This document shows positions 1 to 8,123 of a DNA stretch of 64,000 nt, one piece after another. Source of the stretch: CAWJJM01 sp963843275 (GTDB lineage: Bacteria; Acidobacteriota; Thermoanaerobaculia; Multivoradales; JBCCEF01); NCBI GenBank assembly GCA_963843275.1, contig CAWJJM010000012.1, forward strand, positions 930,001-994,000. The letters run 5' to 3'. Within the stretch, counting starts at the first letter, position 1. Every line of letters begins with the position of its first letter. The position numbers and the translations under genes are program-made. Below the pieces are notes generated by a model. That model had not been told where the DNA came from and made no database searches. It worked only from the letters and a program-made list of their open reading frames with translations.

Positions 1-175
1 ACGGCAGTGAGTGGGGGTCTGAGCTTGAGATGAGCCAAGTGAGGGTCCTCGCCGATACTTTCGACCAGGCCGTAAAGGGGGAGAATCGATGAATCGGGTG
101 GCGACCAGGGCGGCCCTATCCTCCGTTGTGCTGTTCGCTGACCCTGACTGGTGGGGATCTCCCCGTGATCGCCCG

Positions 176-489
176 TCACGGGGCGGGGGAGATGAAGCTG
201 CCGACCATCCTCTTCGCGGTTGTCGAGCGATGTTCGTCCGCGATGTGCGCGTACCTCATAACCATCTGGGTCGACCGATGCCCCAGAAAGCCCATGAGCT
301 CTCGTAGAGGGAGGCTCCCTGGCGTGCCAGCGTCTCGGTGGCTGTCTCCCACTCCGTAGCGCATCGTCGAGCTGCGGCCTCTGTCTCGCCGGAGAAGGTC
401 TCGCAGGATGTAGGATGCCCAGCGAGCCGGATCGTCGCGTAGCACCGCCATGTGTTGTTCCCGAGTCGAGTCGTGCGAAATGTCGCCAC
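176..489 (-). pseudogene. Tyrosine recombinase (phage-type integrase) remnant with internal deletion
   Basis: Two pieces of one integrase lie end to end in different frames. The 5' piece starts at GTG 487-489 with a GAAGG Shine-Dalgarno-like run upstream, and reads like the SAM-like/arm-binding N terminus of phage integrases (MATFRTTRLGNNTW, then GHPTSCETFSGETEAAARR). The 3' piece (about 320 down to 176) reads LRELMGFLGHRSTQMVMRYAH, the C-terminal box with the HxxH/R region and the catalytic Tyr of tyrosine recombinases. The central catalytic domain (roughly 200 residues with the first Arg) is missing and the frame changes at the junction. It lies 70 bp from tRNA-Leu, a typical integration target. 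It cannot be active. No duplicated tRNA end was seen nearby. Confidence 0.75.
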
Positions 490-558
490 AGGCCTTCAAG
501 CACACATAGTGCACATCAGACCATGAGAGAAGACCGAAAAGCATTGAAGTAGCTGTAT

Positions 559-645
559 GCCGGAGTGGCGGAACTGGTAGACGCAGGGGACTTAAAATCC
601 CCCGCCCTTCGGGGCATGTGGGTTCGAGCCCCACCTCCGGCACCA
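559..645 (+). tRNA. tRNA-Leu (anticodon TAA)
   Basis: An 87-nt type II tRNA. The acceptor stem GCCGGAG (559-565) pairs with CTCCGGC (635-641), followed by discriminator A and an encoded CCA (643-645). The anticodon stem GGGGA/TCCCC encloses loop CTTAAAA, giving anticodon TAA (593-595). A long variable arm with a CTTCGG-type loop and the T loop GGTTCGAGCC are present. It reads UUA/UUG leucine codons, which are rare in such GC-rich DNA. An integrase remnant lies just upstream. Confidence 0.97.
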
Positions 646-655
646 CGCCTTCGCC

Positions 656-3073
656 TCAGGGGTCGTCGCCGGCGCTCCGGCGCCGCTTCCAGCGCAGGTA
701 GATCCCCCAGGCCAGCAGCAGCGGCCACAGCGCGATCACGGCGGCGAAGCCGAGCGAGGCGCGGGTGGAGAGGCCCAGGAAGAGGTTGCCGCCGAAGACG
801 TCGTCGTGGACGAGGTAGGTCCAGGTGGCGGCGGGGCGGGGGAGCTCGGGGTCGGCCAGGAGGCTGCCGTCGGGGGCGAGCTCGAGGGTTTCGAAGGCCT
901 CGACGACGGCGTCGTCGACCCGGCCGACCAGCCCCTCGAAGGACGCGATGGCGGCGCGGTAGTACTCGGCCAGGGGGTTGCGGCCGTCCAGCGTCACCAG
1001 GTGGATCTCGTCGCGCAGCGCCCCCATCTCGGTGAGGTGATCGCTCCAGCAGCGGTCGAGGGCGGCGAGGGTGAGGCGGCGCTCGACCTCGTGGAGGCGC
1101 GCGGCGCCGATGGCGCTCCACGAGGGCCGCCCAGCGGGCGGCGGCACGCTCGGCGAGCAGACCGCGCTCGGCGCGGTCCTCGAGCACCGCCTGGCGCCAG
1201 TCGGCGACGAAGGCGCGCTGGCGCTCGAGGATCTGCGAGTAGTCGCGCAGCCGGCGGCGGATGTCGAAGGAGACCCCCTCGACGACGCGCTGCGCCCGCG
1301 CCACCTCGCGGCGCACCGGTCGGCGCGTCGAGCGGCGCTTCGGCCGCCGGGTCGAACAGCGCCGCCGGCAGCAGGCCGCGGATGCCGTGGCGCTCGAGCA
1401 GGTCGTCGTCGAGCGCGACGAAGAGCCGCGAGCTACCCGGGTCTCCCTGGCGGCCGGCGCGGCCGCGGAGCTGGTCGTCGATGCGGCGGCTCTCGTGGCG
1501 GCAGGTGCCGAGCACGTAGAGACCGCCGAGCCCCACCACCCGGTCGCGGTCGGCGGCGTCCGCGCCGCCGAGGCGGATGTCGGTGCCGCGACCGGCCATG
1601 TTGGTGGAGATGGTGACCGCGCCGAGGGCGCCCGCTCCGGCGACGATGGCGGCCTCCTCCTCGTCGTTGCGGGCGTTGAGGACGCGGCAGGGGACGCCTG
1701 CGGCGGCCAGGGTCGCGGCGAGGCGCTCGGAGGCGGCGACGCTGGCGGTCCCCACCAGCACGGGCCGTCCGCTGGCGTGGGCCCGCCGGATCTCGGCGAC
1801 GAGCGCCCGGTCGCGGGCGGCGCCCGAGGCGAACACCAGGTCGGGCAGGTCCTCGCGGACGCACGGGCGGTGTGGCGGGACGGGCGTCACTTCCAGCCCG
1901 TAGAAGTCGCGCAGCTCCTCGGCGGCGGGGCGCGCGGTCGCCGTCATGCCGGCGAGGTGGGGATAGAGACCGAGGAAGTGCTGCAGGGTGATCGAGCCGA
2001 GGATGCGGCCGTCGGCCCCCAGCCGCAGCCCCTCCTTGGCCTCGACGGCGGCGTGCAGCCCGTCGGGCCACTGGCGCCGCTCGGCCACCCGGCCGGTGAG
2101 CTCGTCGACCAGCTCGACGGCGCCGCGGCGCGACGATGTAGTCGACGTCGCGGCGCAGCAGGACCTCGGCGTGGAGCGCGTTGCGCAGTGCGGCGAGCCA
2201 GGCGACGTTCCCGGCCGCCATCAGGTCGTCGACCCCGAGCTCCTCCTCGGCCCGGCCGACGCCGTCGTCGAGCAGGAAGACGTTGCGCCGCGCCTCGTCG
2301 GTGTCGAAGTCGACGCCCGGCTCGAGGCTGCGGGCGAGCTCGGCGAGGCGGGCGAGGGCGGGTCCCTGCCGCTCCAGCGCGCCGGCGATGACCAGCGGGA
2401 TGCGCGCCTCGTCGACGAGGATCGAGTCGGCCTCGTCGACCAGGGCGAAGTGCAACGGGCGGTGGACCTGCTCGGCGCGGTCGACCGCCAGGCCGTCGCG
2501 CAGCAGGTCGAAGCCGGCCTCCCGGGCGGTCAGGTAGGTGACGTCGCAGGCGTAGGCGCGCTGCCGCTCCGCCGGGGCCATCCCCTCCTGGACGACGCCG
2601 ACCTCGAGCCCCAGCAGGCGGTAGGCCGGGCCCATCCACGCCGCGTCGCGGCGCGCCAGGTAGTCGTTGAAGGTGAGGACGTGGGCGCCACGGCCGGCCA
2701 GCGCCCGCAGGAAGGTGGGCGCCACCGCGGCCAGCGTCTTGCCCTCGCCGGTCGCCATCTCGGCGAGCTCCCCCGCGGCCAGCGCCAGCCCGCCGGCGAC
2801 CTGCTCGTCGTAGGGGCGCAGGCCGAGGGTGCGGCGGGCCGCCTCCCGCGCCAGGGCGAAGCCCTCGACCAGGTCGGCGTCGGCGAGCGCTCCCGGAGCG
2901 TCCCCGGCGGCGGCCACGCGGCGGCGGAGGGCGGCGGCGCGCTCGACGAGCGCGGTCGAGCCGAGGTCGCGGAGCTCGGGGTCGCGGGCGCCGACGGCGG
3001 CCACCAGGTCGCGCCGTGCCGCGAGGCCGTCGACCGGCCGGGGGGCGAACAGCTTGCCGATCCTGCCGAGCAC
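656..3073 (-). pseudogene. SecA-like preprotein translocase ATPase with a C-terminal membrane helix; three frameshifts as read
   Basis: Starting at 3073 the protein reads MLGRIGKLFAPRPVDGL and carries the SecA ATPase signatures: Walker A ATGEGKT, the NDYLARRD block, Walker B VDEADSILVDEAR, NMAGRGTDIRLGG, and the DQLRGRAGRQGDPG arginine-finger motif. Conserved SecA text continues through three frame changes near 2130, 1316 and 1105. Each is explained by one extra base, for example DYIV then RRGAVELVDE. The reconstructed product is about 805 residues, a little shorter than housekeeping SecA. It lacks the C-terminal zinc (SEC-C) motif and instead ends with a hydrophobic helix (about codons 765-790) followed by RWKRRR. 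This suggests an accessory, membrane-anchored SecA paralogue. Whether it is a true pseudogene or an indel-prone assembly stretch cannot be decided here. Confidence 0.8.
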
Positions 3074-3147
3074 GGGGCCAGCCTAACCCGGCGCTTGAAC
3101 GTCCCGGCGGCGCTCCCGTACGATCGGCTCCCTTCCCGAGCGCTCGC

Positions 3148-3951
3148 ATGGAGGCCGTGACCCAGATCCCCGCCTGTCGCAACTGCGGCCGGGCGGTCGC
3201 GGACCGCTACTGCCCGGGCTGCGGCCAGGAGCGGATCGAAGGACGGCTGACCGTCCGGCGAGCGGCGGCCGAGGGGCTCGGGAACCTCCTCGGCGGGGAG
3301 CACGGGTTCGTGTTCACCCTGCTCCAGCTCAGCCGGCGCCCCGGCGCCGCCCTCCGCGAGTACGTGGCCGGCCGGCGCCGTCCCTACACCGGTCCGTTCA
3401 AGTACCTCGCCGTGTGGGCCGCGGTGGTCGTGCTGCTGCTGTCCTGGATCGATCTCGACGCCTACGCGCCGCCCCGGGAGATGCTCTCGGCGGCGCAGGT
3501 GGCGCGCCTGGGGATGCCGCCCGAGCTCCCCGCGTGGCTGCACGAGTTCAACGTCCTGGTGCGCCGCTTCGCCAACGTCACCTACCTGCTGAGCCTGCCG
3601 CTGCTGGCCGCGATCACCCGGCTGGTGTTCCGCCGCGCCGGCTACAACTACGCCGAGCACCTGGTGTTCAACGCCTACGTCACCGCCCAGGGCAGCCTGG
3701 TCCTGGTGGGGACGTTGCTCGCCTTCCTGCCCTGGTTGTCGGCGTCCACTTACGTCGCCTTCCTGGTCACCGAGATCGCGCTCGGGGGCGTCTACTTCAC
3801 CTGGGCGGCGATCGGCTTCTTCCGCACCTCCGTGCTCGGCGGCGTCCTCCGCTCGCTGGTCACCGGCGTCCTCGGTTTCGTCGCCGGCCAGCTCCTGCTG
3901 CTGCTGGTCCTCGCCGCGTTCCTGGCCTGGCGCATCGGCGTTTCCGGTTGA
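3148..3951 (+). CDS. DUF3667 family zinc-ribbon membrane protein
   Basis: A 267-residue protein. The N terminus has a treble-clef-like zinc ribbon (CRNCGRAVADRYCPGCGQE, residues about 9-27). Next comes the DUF3667 signature region, with the GEHGFVFTLLQLSRRPGAAL block and YVAGRRRPYTGPFKY, and then four or five hydrophobic segments. The family is common in Bacteroidota and Acidobacteriota and has no assigned function. ATG 3148 was chosen because the ribbon starts eight codons later; no good Shine-Dalgarno is visible. It is divergent from the SecA-like gene, with 74 bp between the two starts. The downstream gene has its own promoter. Confidence 0.85.
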   Translation: MEAVTQIPACRNCGRAVADRYCPGCGQERIEGRLTVRRAAAEGLGNLLGGEHGFVFTLLQLSRRPGAALREYVAGRRRPYTGPFKYLAVWAAVVVLLLSWIDLDAYAPPREMLSAAQVARLGMPPELPAWLHEFNVLVRRFANVTYLLSLPLLAAITRLVFRRAGYNYAEHLVFNAYVTAQGSLVLVGTLLAFLPWLSASTYVAFLVTEIALGGVYFTWAAIGFFRTSVLGGVLRSLVTGVLGFVAGQLLLLLVLAAFLAWRIGVSG

Positions 3952-3977
3952 GGCGGCGGACCCGGCGGAAGCGGACG

Positions 3978-4006
3978 TTGACAACCCGGAGCGGGGCTGC
4001 TAGGAC
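3978..4006 (+). promoter_or_regulatory. Sigma-70-type promoter for the IPTL-CTERM protein at 4062
   Basis: A perfect -35 box TTGACA (3978-3983) and a -10-like TAGGAC (4001-4006) are separated by exactly 17 nt. Transcription would start near 4013, leaving a leader of about 50 nt with AGGAGAAGGA (4051-4060) just before ATG 4062. Inferred from sequence only. Confidence 0.5.
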
Positions 4007-4061
4007 GGTCGGGATCCGTCGCTGCACTCATTGCCTTGCCACCACTCCAGAGGAGAAGGAC

Positions 4062-5258
4062 ATGAGAAGGTGCCCGACCCGCCGCGCTGCCGTCCCCGTC
4101 ATCCTCGCCGCACTCGCCCTCACCGCCCTTGCGGTGCCCACCGGGGCGGCGCAGTTTCCGGTCACCAACCTGAACGACTCCGGCATGGGCTCCCTCCGGG
4201 ATGCGATCGCTCAGGCGAATTCCAGCGGGGGTCCCGACGAGATCGTCTTCAGCGGTGCCGCCGTCGCCGGCACCATCTCCCTGAGCTCGGAGATCGCGAT
4301 CACCGACACGCTCACCCTGACCGGCCCGGGCACCCGCGCGCTCACCATCACCAGCTCCGGCCGCATCTTCACCGTCGACAACGGCCTCCTCAACGTCTTC
4401 CTCACCGACCTCACGCTCGAGGGCGCGGACGCCAGCGGCAACGGCGGCGCGATCTATGCCCGCCAGGCGGGGATCAACCTCGACCGGGTGGCGGTGCTCG
4501 ACAACCAGGCGACCGGTGAGGGGGGTGGGTTGTACTGCACCGGTGCGGACGTGCCGGGCTTTCTCATCGTCAAGAACTCCACCATCGCCGGCAACCACGC
4601 CAACAAGATGGGGGCGTTCGCCGCGTACTTCTGTGGCGTCGAGGTGGAGAACAGCACGATCTCCGGCAACACCGCGACCGACAGCAACGGCGCGGCCTTC
4701 CTCACGTTCTCCTCTCTCGACCTACGCAACTCCACGGTGTACGGCAACAGCGCCAACCTGGTCGGCGGCATCCACTTCCAGGGACCTCAGTTCGGGCCGA
4801 TGAACGTGGTGAGCAGCATCCTCGCTGCGAACACCGACAGTACCGGGACCAACGATCTCAACCGGACCGGGGACTCGACCGTCAACGCCACCGACAGCCT
4901 GTTCAGCGAGGCTTTCTTGCCCGCCGACAACGTCATCAACGGCACCGACAGCGGCAATCTCGTCGGCGTTCCGGTCCTGCTGGGTCCCCTGGCGGACAAC
5001 GGTGGGCCGACCGACACCCGGCTGCCCGGGGCCGGAAGCCCGGTGATCGACCAGGGATCCAATCCCAACTCGCTCCCTTACGACCAGCGCGGAACGGGCT
5101 ATCCGCGGGTCGTGGGAGCGGAGGCGGACATGGGGGCGGTCGAGTACGTCGAGGTGTCGGTCCTCGAGATCCCGACGCTGGGGAGGGGACAGCTGGCACT
5201 GCTGGGGCTCGCCCTGTGTGCCGGGGCGTTCGCCCTGCTGAGACGACGAGCCGCCTGA
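4062..5258 (+). CDS. Secreted beta-helix (choice-of-anchor Q type) protein with IPTL-CTERM sorting signal
   Basis: A 398-residue surface protein. It has an N-terminal signal peptide (RRCPTRR, then a hydrophobic run to VPTGAA). Its body of repeated N-x-T/S-rich strands (NSTIAGN, NSTISGN, NSTVYGN) is typical of right-handed parallel beta-helices in choice-of-anchor Q proteins. A LADNGGPTDTRLP-x-GSPVIDQG block precedes the end. The C terminus is a textbook IPTL-CTERM tripartite signal: EIPTLGR, a hydrophobic helix, then RRRAA. Such signals are thought to be recognised by a sorting or anchoring machinery, which is not seen in this window. Strong Shine-Dalgarno AGGAGAAGGA. It converges with a second IPTL-CTERM gene. 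Confidence 0.85.
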   Translation: MRRCPTRRAAVPVILAALALTALAVPTGAAQFPVTNLNDSGMGSLRDAIAQANSSGGPDEIVFSGAAVAGTISLSSEIAITDTLTLTGPGTRALTITSSGRIFTVDNGLLNVFLTDLTLEGADASGNGGAIYARQAGINLDRVAVLDNQATGEGGGLYCTGADVPGFLIVKNSTIAGNHANKMGAFAAYFCGVEVENSTISGNTATDSNGAAFLTFSSLDLRNSTVYGNSANLVGGIHFQGPQFGPMNVVSSILAANTDSTGTNDLNRTGDSTVNATDSLFSEAFLPADNVINGTDSGNLVGVPVLLGPLADNGGPTDTRLPGAGSPVIDQGSNPNSLPYDQRGTGYPRVVGAEADMGAVEYVEVSVLEIPTLGRGQLALLGLALCAGAFALLRRRAA

Positions 5259-5323
5259 GCGCCGCCGGCGTTCCGCGTTCGGCCCGGCGAAGCCGTCGGC
5301 GAGAGATCCGGCGAGGATGCACC

Positions 5324-5354
5324 GGGGCACCGGGGCGCAGGCTTCCGGTGCCCC
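5324..5354. terminator. Intergenic hairpin between convergent IPTL-CTERM genes
   Basis: A perfect 10-bp stem, GGGGCACCGG (5324-5333) with CCGGTGCCCC (5345-5354), around an 11-nt loop. It lies between the two convergent stop codons (5258 and 5433). No T-tract follows, so it could be a bidirectional weak terminator or an mRNA-end-protecting hairpin. Confidence 0.5.
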
Positions 5355-5432
5355 GCCAAGGCGGTGTGCTCGGCCTCCACCCACACGGGGCCGCGCCGCC
5401 GGAGCGGGAGCTCTACGCGACCCTGTTCGCGC

Positions 5433-6887
5433 TCAGGCCCGCCGCCGCGCCCGCCCGCGGCGCAGCCCGGCCGCCGCCAGCAGCGCGGCCAGCGCCAGCA
5501 GACCGAGCCCCGACAGCGTCGGGATGACCAGGACGGGCCAGACGACCCCCGCCTGGGCCTCGTCGGTGCCGGTGTCGTCGTCGACGAGGGTGAGCAGGAT
5601 CGTGTGCGGCGTGGCGTCGGCGTAGGTGTGGCCCTGGGAGAACCCGGTGGTGCCGGCGGGGTAGTTGAAGACCTCGGCGCCGTCGCCCCAGTCGACCTGG
5701 AGGGTGAACGTGTCGAGCGACCCGGGGTCGGCGATGTCGCCGGCGAGCTGGACGTGGAACCCCGGGTCGAACTGCACCGCCACGTTGGAGAGCACCGGGG
5801 CGACGTTGTCCACCTCGACGCTGGTGGACGCGGTTCCGCTCCCCTCGTCGTCCCGCAGGGTCACCGTGACGGGGACGACGTCGGAAGGGGTCGCGGTCGG
5901 GTCGTCGTCGAGGTACTGGTGGGTCTCCGAGAAGCTCTGGGTCCCGGCGGGGTAGGTGAAGGTCTCCACCGGGCTGCCGTCGCCCCAGTCGACGTCCACG
6001 TCGAAGGTGGTGGCGGCGTTCGTGTACACCACGTCGCCACTGAGAGTGGTCGAGCCGTTCTCGTCGACGGGGCTGGTCGCCGCCACGTTGGCGAGCCGCA
6101 GCGGTGTGTAGAGCACCCTGAGGTCGTCGAACCAGAAGTCGAGCGCCGGCTGTTGGTCGCCGAGGGAGGCGCCGGCGTTGGAGTTGCCGTCGGCGTCGAA
6201 GTCCGCGCGGCCGAAGAGGCCGAAGACGAAACTGTCGTTGCTGTCCTCGCCCACGACCTCGATCGTGGCCTCGTGCCAGCCGTCGTCGTTGTCGCCGGGG
6301 CCGTAGGTGAAGTCGGCCACGTTCTGCACGCCGGTCGAGTAGCTCTGCACCAGGATCCCCTGGCGGATCAGATCGAACGTGCCGAGCGAGGCGTTGGTGT
6401 CCCACTTCGCGCGCACCTTGACGGCGAAGCGGACCACCTGGCTCCAGTCGATCGGTGGTTGCCCGAGGTCCGCCAACACCTGGTCGAAGGTCCGGGCCTC
6501 GAAGCCCCCGTTGTTGAAGATGGTCGCCACGATCGGCCCGGCCGCGGACAGATCGTCGGAAGCGTCCGGGTCGTCGAGGTTGGAGGCCTGGCGGAGGAAG
6601 AAGTGCCAGGACGCCACGCCGAGGAACGTGGTGGTGTCGCGGTTCCCGGCGGCGGGGGTGCCGTAGCCGAAGTAGGTCCACGCCCAGTTCGCCGACGTGT
6701 CGTCGGGGGGCCAGGTCGTGGTCGGGAACTCGACGACGGTGTCGCTCGAGTCCGGGTTGAAATGGGTGTAGGGGTCGACTTCGAAGTTGTCGAGCACGAC
6801 GGTCCGCGTCTGCGCCGCGAGGTGCGGCGCCCAGCTGAGCAGGGCGAGGACGATGAGGCCGAAGGAGAAGCGCTGCGAGCGAGCCAT
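5433..6887 (-). CDS. Secreted PKD-like multi-domain protein with IPTL-CTERM sorting signal
   Basis: A 484-residue protein with a signal peptide (MARSQRFSFGLIVLALLSW...AAQ). An N-terminal region of about 240 residues resembles a jelly-roll/carbohydrate-binding fold (NFEVDP, WSQVVRFAVKVRAKW, LDFWFDDLRVLY). Two related PKD-like repeats follow, each with a VDWGDGS/A motif and a FTYPAGTQSFSETHQY or FNYPAGTTGFSQGHTY tail. The end is VIPTLSGLGLLALAALL then RRGRARRRA, a clear IPTL-CTERM signal. The start is secure: ATG 6885-6887 is preceded by GGAGGTGATCC, an almost complete anti-16S complement. Probably a cell-surface protein; its ligand is unknown. Confidence 0.85.
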   Translation of the reverse strand: MARSQRFSFGLIVLALLSWAPHLAAQTRTVVLDNFEVDPYTHFNPDSSDTVVEFPTTTWPPDDTSANWAWTYFGYGTPAAGNRDTTTFLGVASWHFFLRQASNLDDPDASDDLSAAGPIVATIFNNGGFEARTFDQVLADLGQPPIDWSQVVRFAVKVRAKWDTNASLGTFDLIRQGILVQSYSTGVQNVADFTYGPGDNDDGWHEATIEVVGEDSNDSFVFGLFGRADFDADGNSNAGASLGDQQPALDFWFDDLRVLYTPLRLANVAATSPVDENGSTTLSGDVVYTNAATTFDVDVDWGDGSPVETFTYPAGTQSFSETHQYLDDDPTATPSDVVPVTVTLRDDEGSGTASTSVEVDNVAPVLSNVAVQFDPGFHVQLAGDIADPGSLDTFTLQVDWGDGAEVFNYPAGTTGFSQGHTYADATPHTILLTLVDDDTGTDEAQAGVVWPVLVIPTLSGLGLLALAALLAAAGLRRGRARRRA

Positions 6888-6944
6888 GGATCACCTCCGC
6901 AAGAGAGCGAACGAGCTCGATGGCGCCAAAAGGGGCCACCCTCG

Positions 6945-6965
6945 GCAGGTTCAACGCAGGTTCAA
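6945..6965. repeat. Tandem 10-bp direct repeat upstream of the PKD/IPTL-CTERM gene
   Basis: GCAGGTTCAA occurs at 6945-6954 and again at 6956-6965, an 11-bp period (about one helical turn), 58 bp upstream of the start at 6887. This could be a regulator half-site pair; nothing else supports that. Confidence 0.45.
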
Positions 6966-7015
6966 TGCTCGGACGCTAGCACAGCGCACGCGGTTCGCCG
7001 GCGCCTCGGGCGTGG

Positions 7016-7313
7016 TCACTCCCCGAGGCGGGCGAACAGGGTGTTGAGCGACTCGGCCAGCGTGGGGTGGGCGAAGACGGCGTCGCGCAGCGCGGTGTAG
7101 GGAAGGCCGCCCAGCATCGCGATCTGGACCACCGACAGCACCTCGCCGCCCTCGATGCCGAGGATGGCGCAGCCGAGGATGGCGTCAGCTCCCGCCCACG
7201 GCGCCGCGCTCGACCACGGCCACCCGCCAGCCGGCCTCGCCGAGCGCCAGCGCCAGCGGCTTGCCGCCCTGGCCGCTGCCGACGACGACGGCGTCGAACG
7301 CCGCGACGGTCAC
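7016..7313 (-). pseudogene. Pyridine nucleotide-disulfide oxidoreductase remnant (ends only, core deleted)
   Basis: The 5' end (GTG 7311-7313) encodes the FAD-binding beta-alpha-beta start of a mercuric reductase/lipoamide dehydrogenase-like enzyme (FDAVVVGSGQGGKPLALALG, then VAVVERGAVGGS). The text should continue with the redox CVNxGC motif. Instead the frame stops, and in another frame the true C-terminal dimerisation domain follows (ILGIEGGEVLSVVQIAMLGG, then FAHPTLAESLNTLF), ending at 7016. Roughly 350 residues, including the active-site disulfide and NAD domain, are missing. Its GTG overlaps the NAT stop (GTGA), so it was once the next gene of that operon. Confidence 0.8.
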
Positions 7314-8116
7314 GGCGGCCCGTCGAGGGACCGGAAGCGGGTTCCGGCCGGCAGGTCGAGCCCGAAGACCTCGTGGAGGAGGGCGAGGAGCTCGCTCCGC
7401 GGGACCTCGCGGCTCCGGCCGCCGGCGGGTCCGCTCGCTGCGGACACGCTGTAGGTGAGGTTGCGCAGCACGTGCCGCTCGGCGCCGATCGGACGTTGCG
7501 CGGTGAGGGTGGTGACGAAGGGGCTCCTCGGGTGGGTGCTGGTGAACCAGTTGGCGACCTCGAAGTCGATCGCCGGCCGCGGCGACGCCTCGAAGGCGTA
7601 GAGGTCCTCCCAGTCGCCGCCCGCGGAGCCGGCGGACCGGAGGACGTGGAGACCGCCCTCCCGGACGACCCGGAAGCGGCCCAGCGCCTGCGCCTGCTCG
7701 CCGCCGTCGAGCGGCACCGGCTCGAGGGGACCGTTGCCGCCGAAGCCGACGTCGGCCAGCCAGCGCTCGCCCCCCACGGTCGCCACCAGGCACATGTGGG
7801 TGCGGGGGCGGATCGTGCCGGCGGGGGCGCCCTGGCGGACCCGCGCCTCGCAGGCGAAGGCCTCGTACCCGAGCTCCCGGAGGGCGTCGAGGAACAGCGT
7901 GTTCTGCTCGAAGCAGTAGCCGCCGCGGCGACGGGCCACCAGCTTGTCCTCCAGGTGGTCGAGGTCGAGGAGCACGGGGAGCCCCATCTGCAGGTCGAGG
8001 TTCTCGAAGGGAACGGCGCCGGCGTGGGCCCGGTGGAGCGCGCCCAGGCTGGCGAGGTCGGCTCGCTCGGGGGCCGGGCAGCCGACGCGGGCGAGGTAGG
8101 CGTCGAGGTGGCGCAT
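7310..8116 (-). CDS. Arylamine N-acetyltransferase
   Basis: A 268-residue acetyl-CoA-dependent arylamine/arylhydrazine N-acetyltransferase, the usual family length. The catalytic triad is visible at canonical spacing: Cys68 (RGGYCFEQN), His107 (PRTHMCLV) and Asp122 (WLADVGFGG). The N-terminal VPFENLD motif is also present. ATG 8116 lies 7 bp after the stop of the upstream channel gene, suggesting co-transcription. A deleted oxidoreductase follows with a 4-nt overlap. It likely acts in the cytoplasm on aromatic amines; the natural substrate is unknown. Confidence 0.95.
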   Translation of the reverse strand: MRHLDAYLARVGCPAPERADLASLGALHRAHAGAVPFENLDLQMGLPVLLDLDHLEDKLVARRRGGYCFEQNTLFLDALRELGYEAFACEARVRQGAPAGTIRPRTHMCLVATVGGERWLADVGFGGNGPLEPVPLDGGEQAQALGRFRVVREGGLHVLRSAGSAGGDWEDLYAFEASPRPAIDFEVANWFTSTHPRSPFVTTLTAQRPIGAERHVLRNLTYSVSAASGPAGGRSREVPRSELLALLHEVFGLDLPAGTRFRSLDGPP

Positions 8117-8123
8117 GACCGCC

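Noticed and set aside
89..359. Short plus-strand frames at the window start
   Set aside because: They are antisense to the integrase remnant, mutually overlapping and unlike any known protein.
516..660. Peptide EVGLEPTCPEGRGILSPLRLPVPP on the minus strand over the tRNA
   Set aside because: It is the well-known spurious translation antisense to tRNA-Leu; the tRNA explains this stretch.
5364..7100. Long plus-strand open frame (578 codons) over the PKD/IPTL-CTERM gene
   Set aside because: It is Gly/Val/Arg-rich low-information sequence antisense to a well-supported gene, a by-product of high GC.
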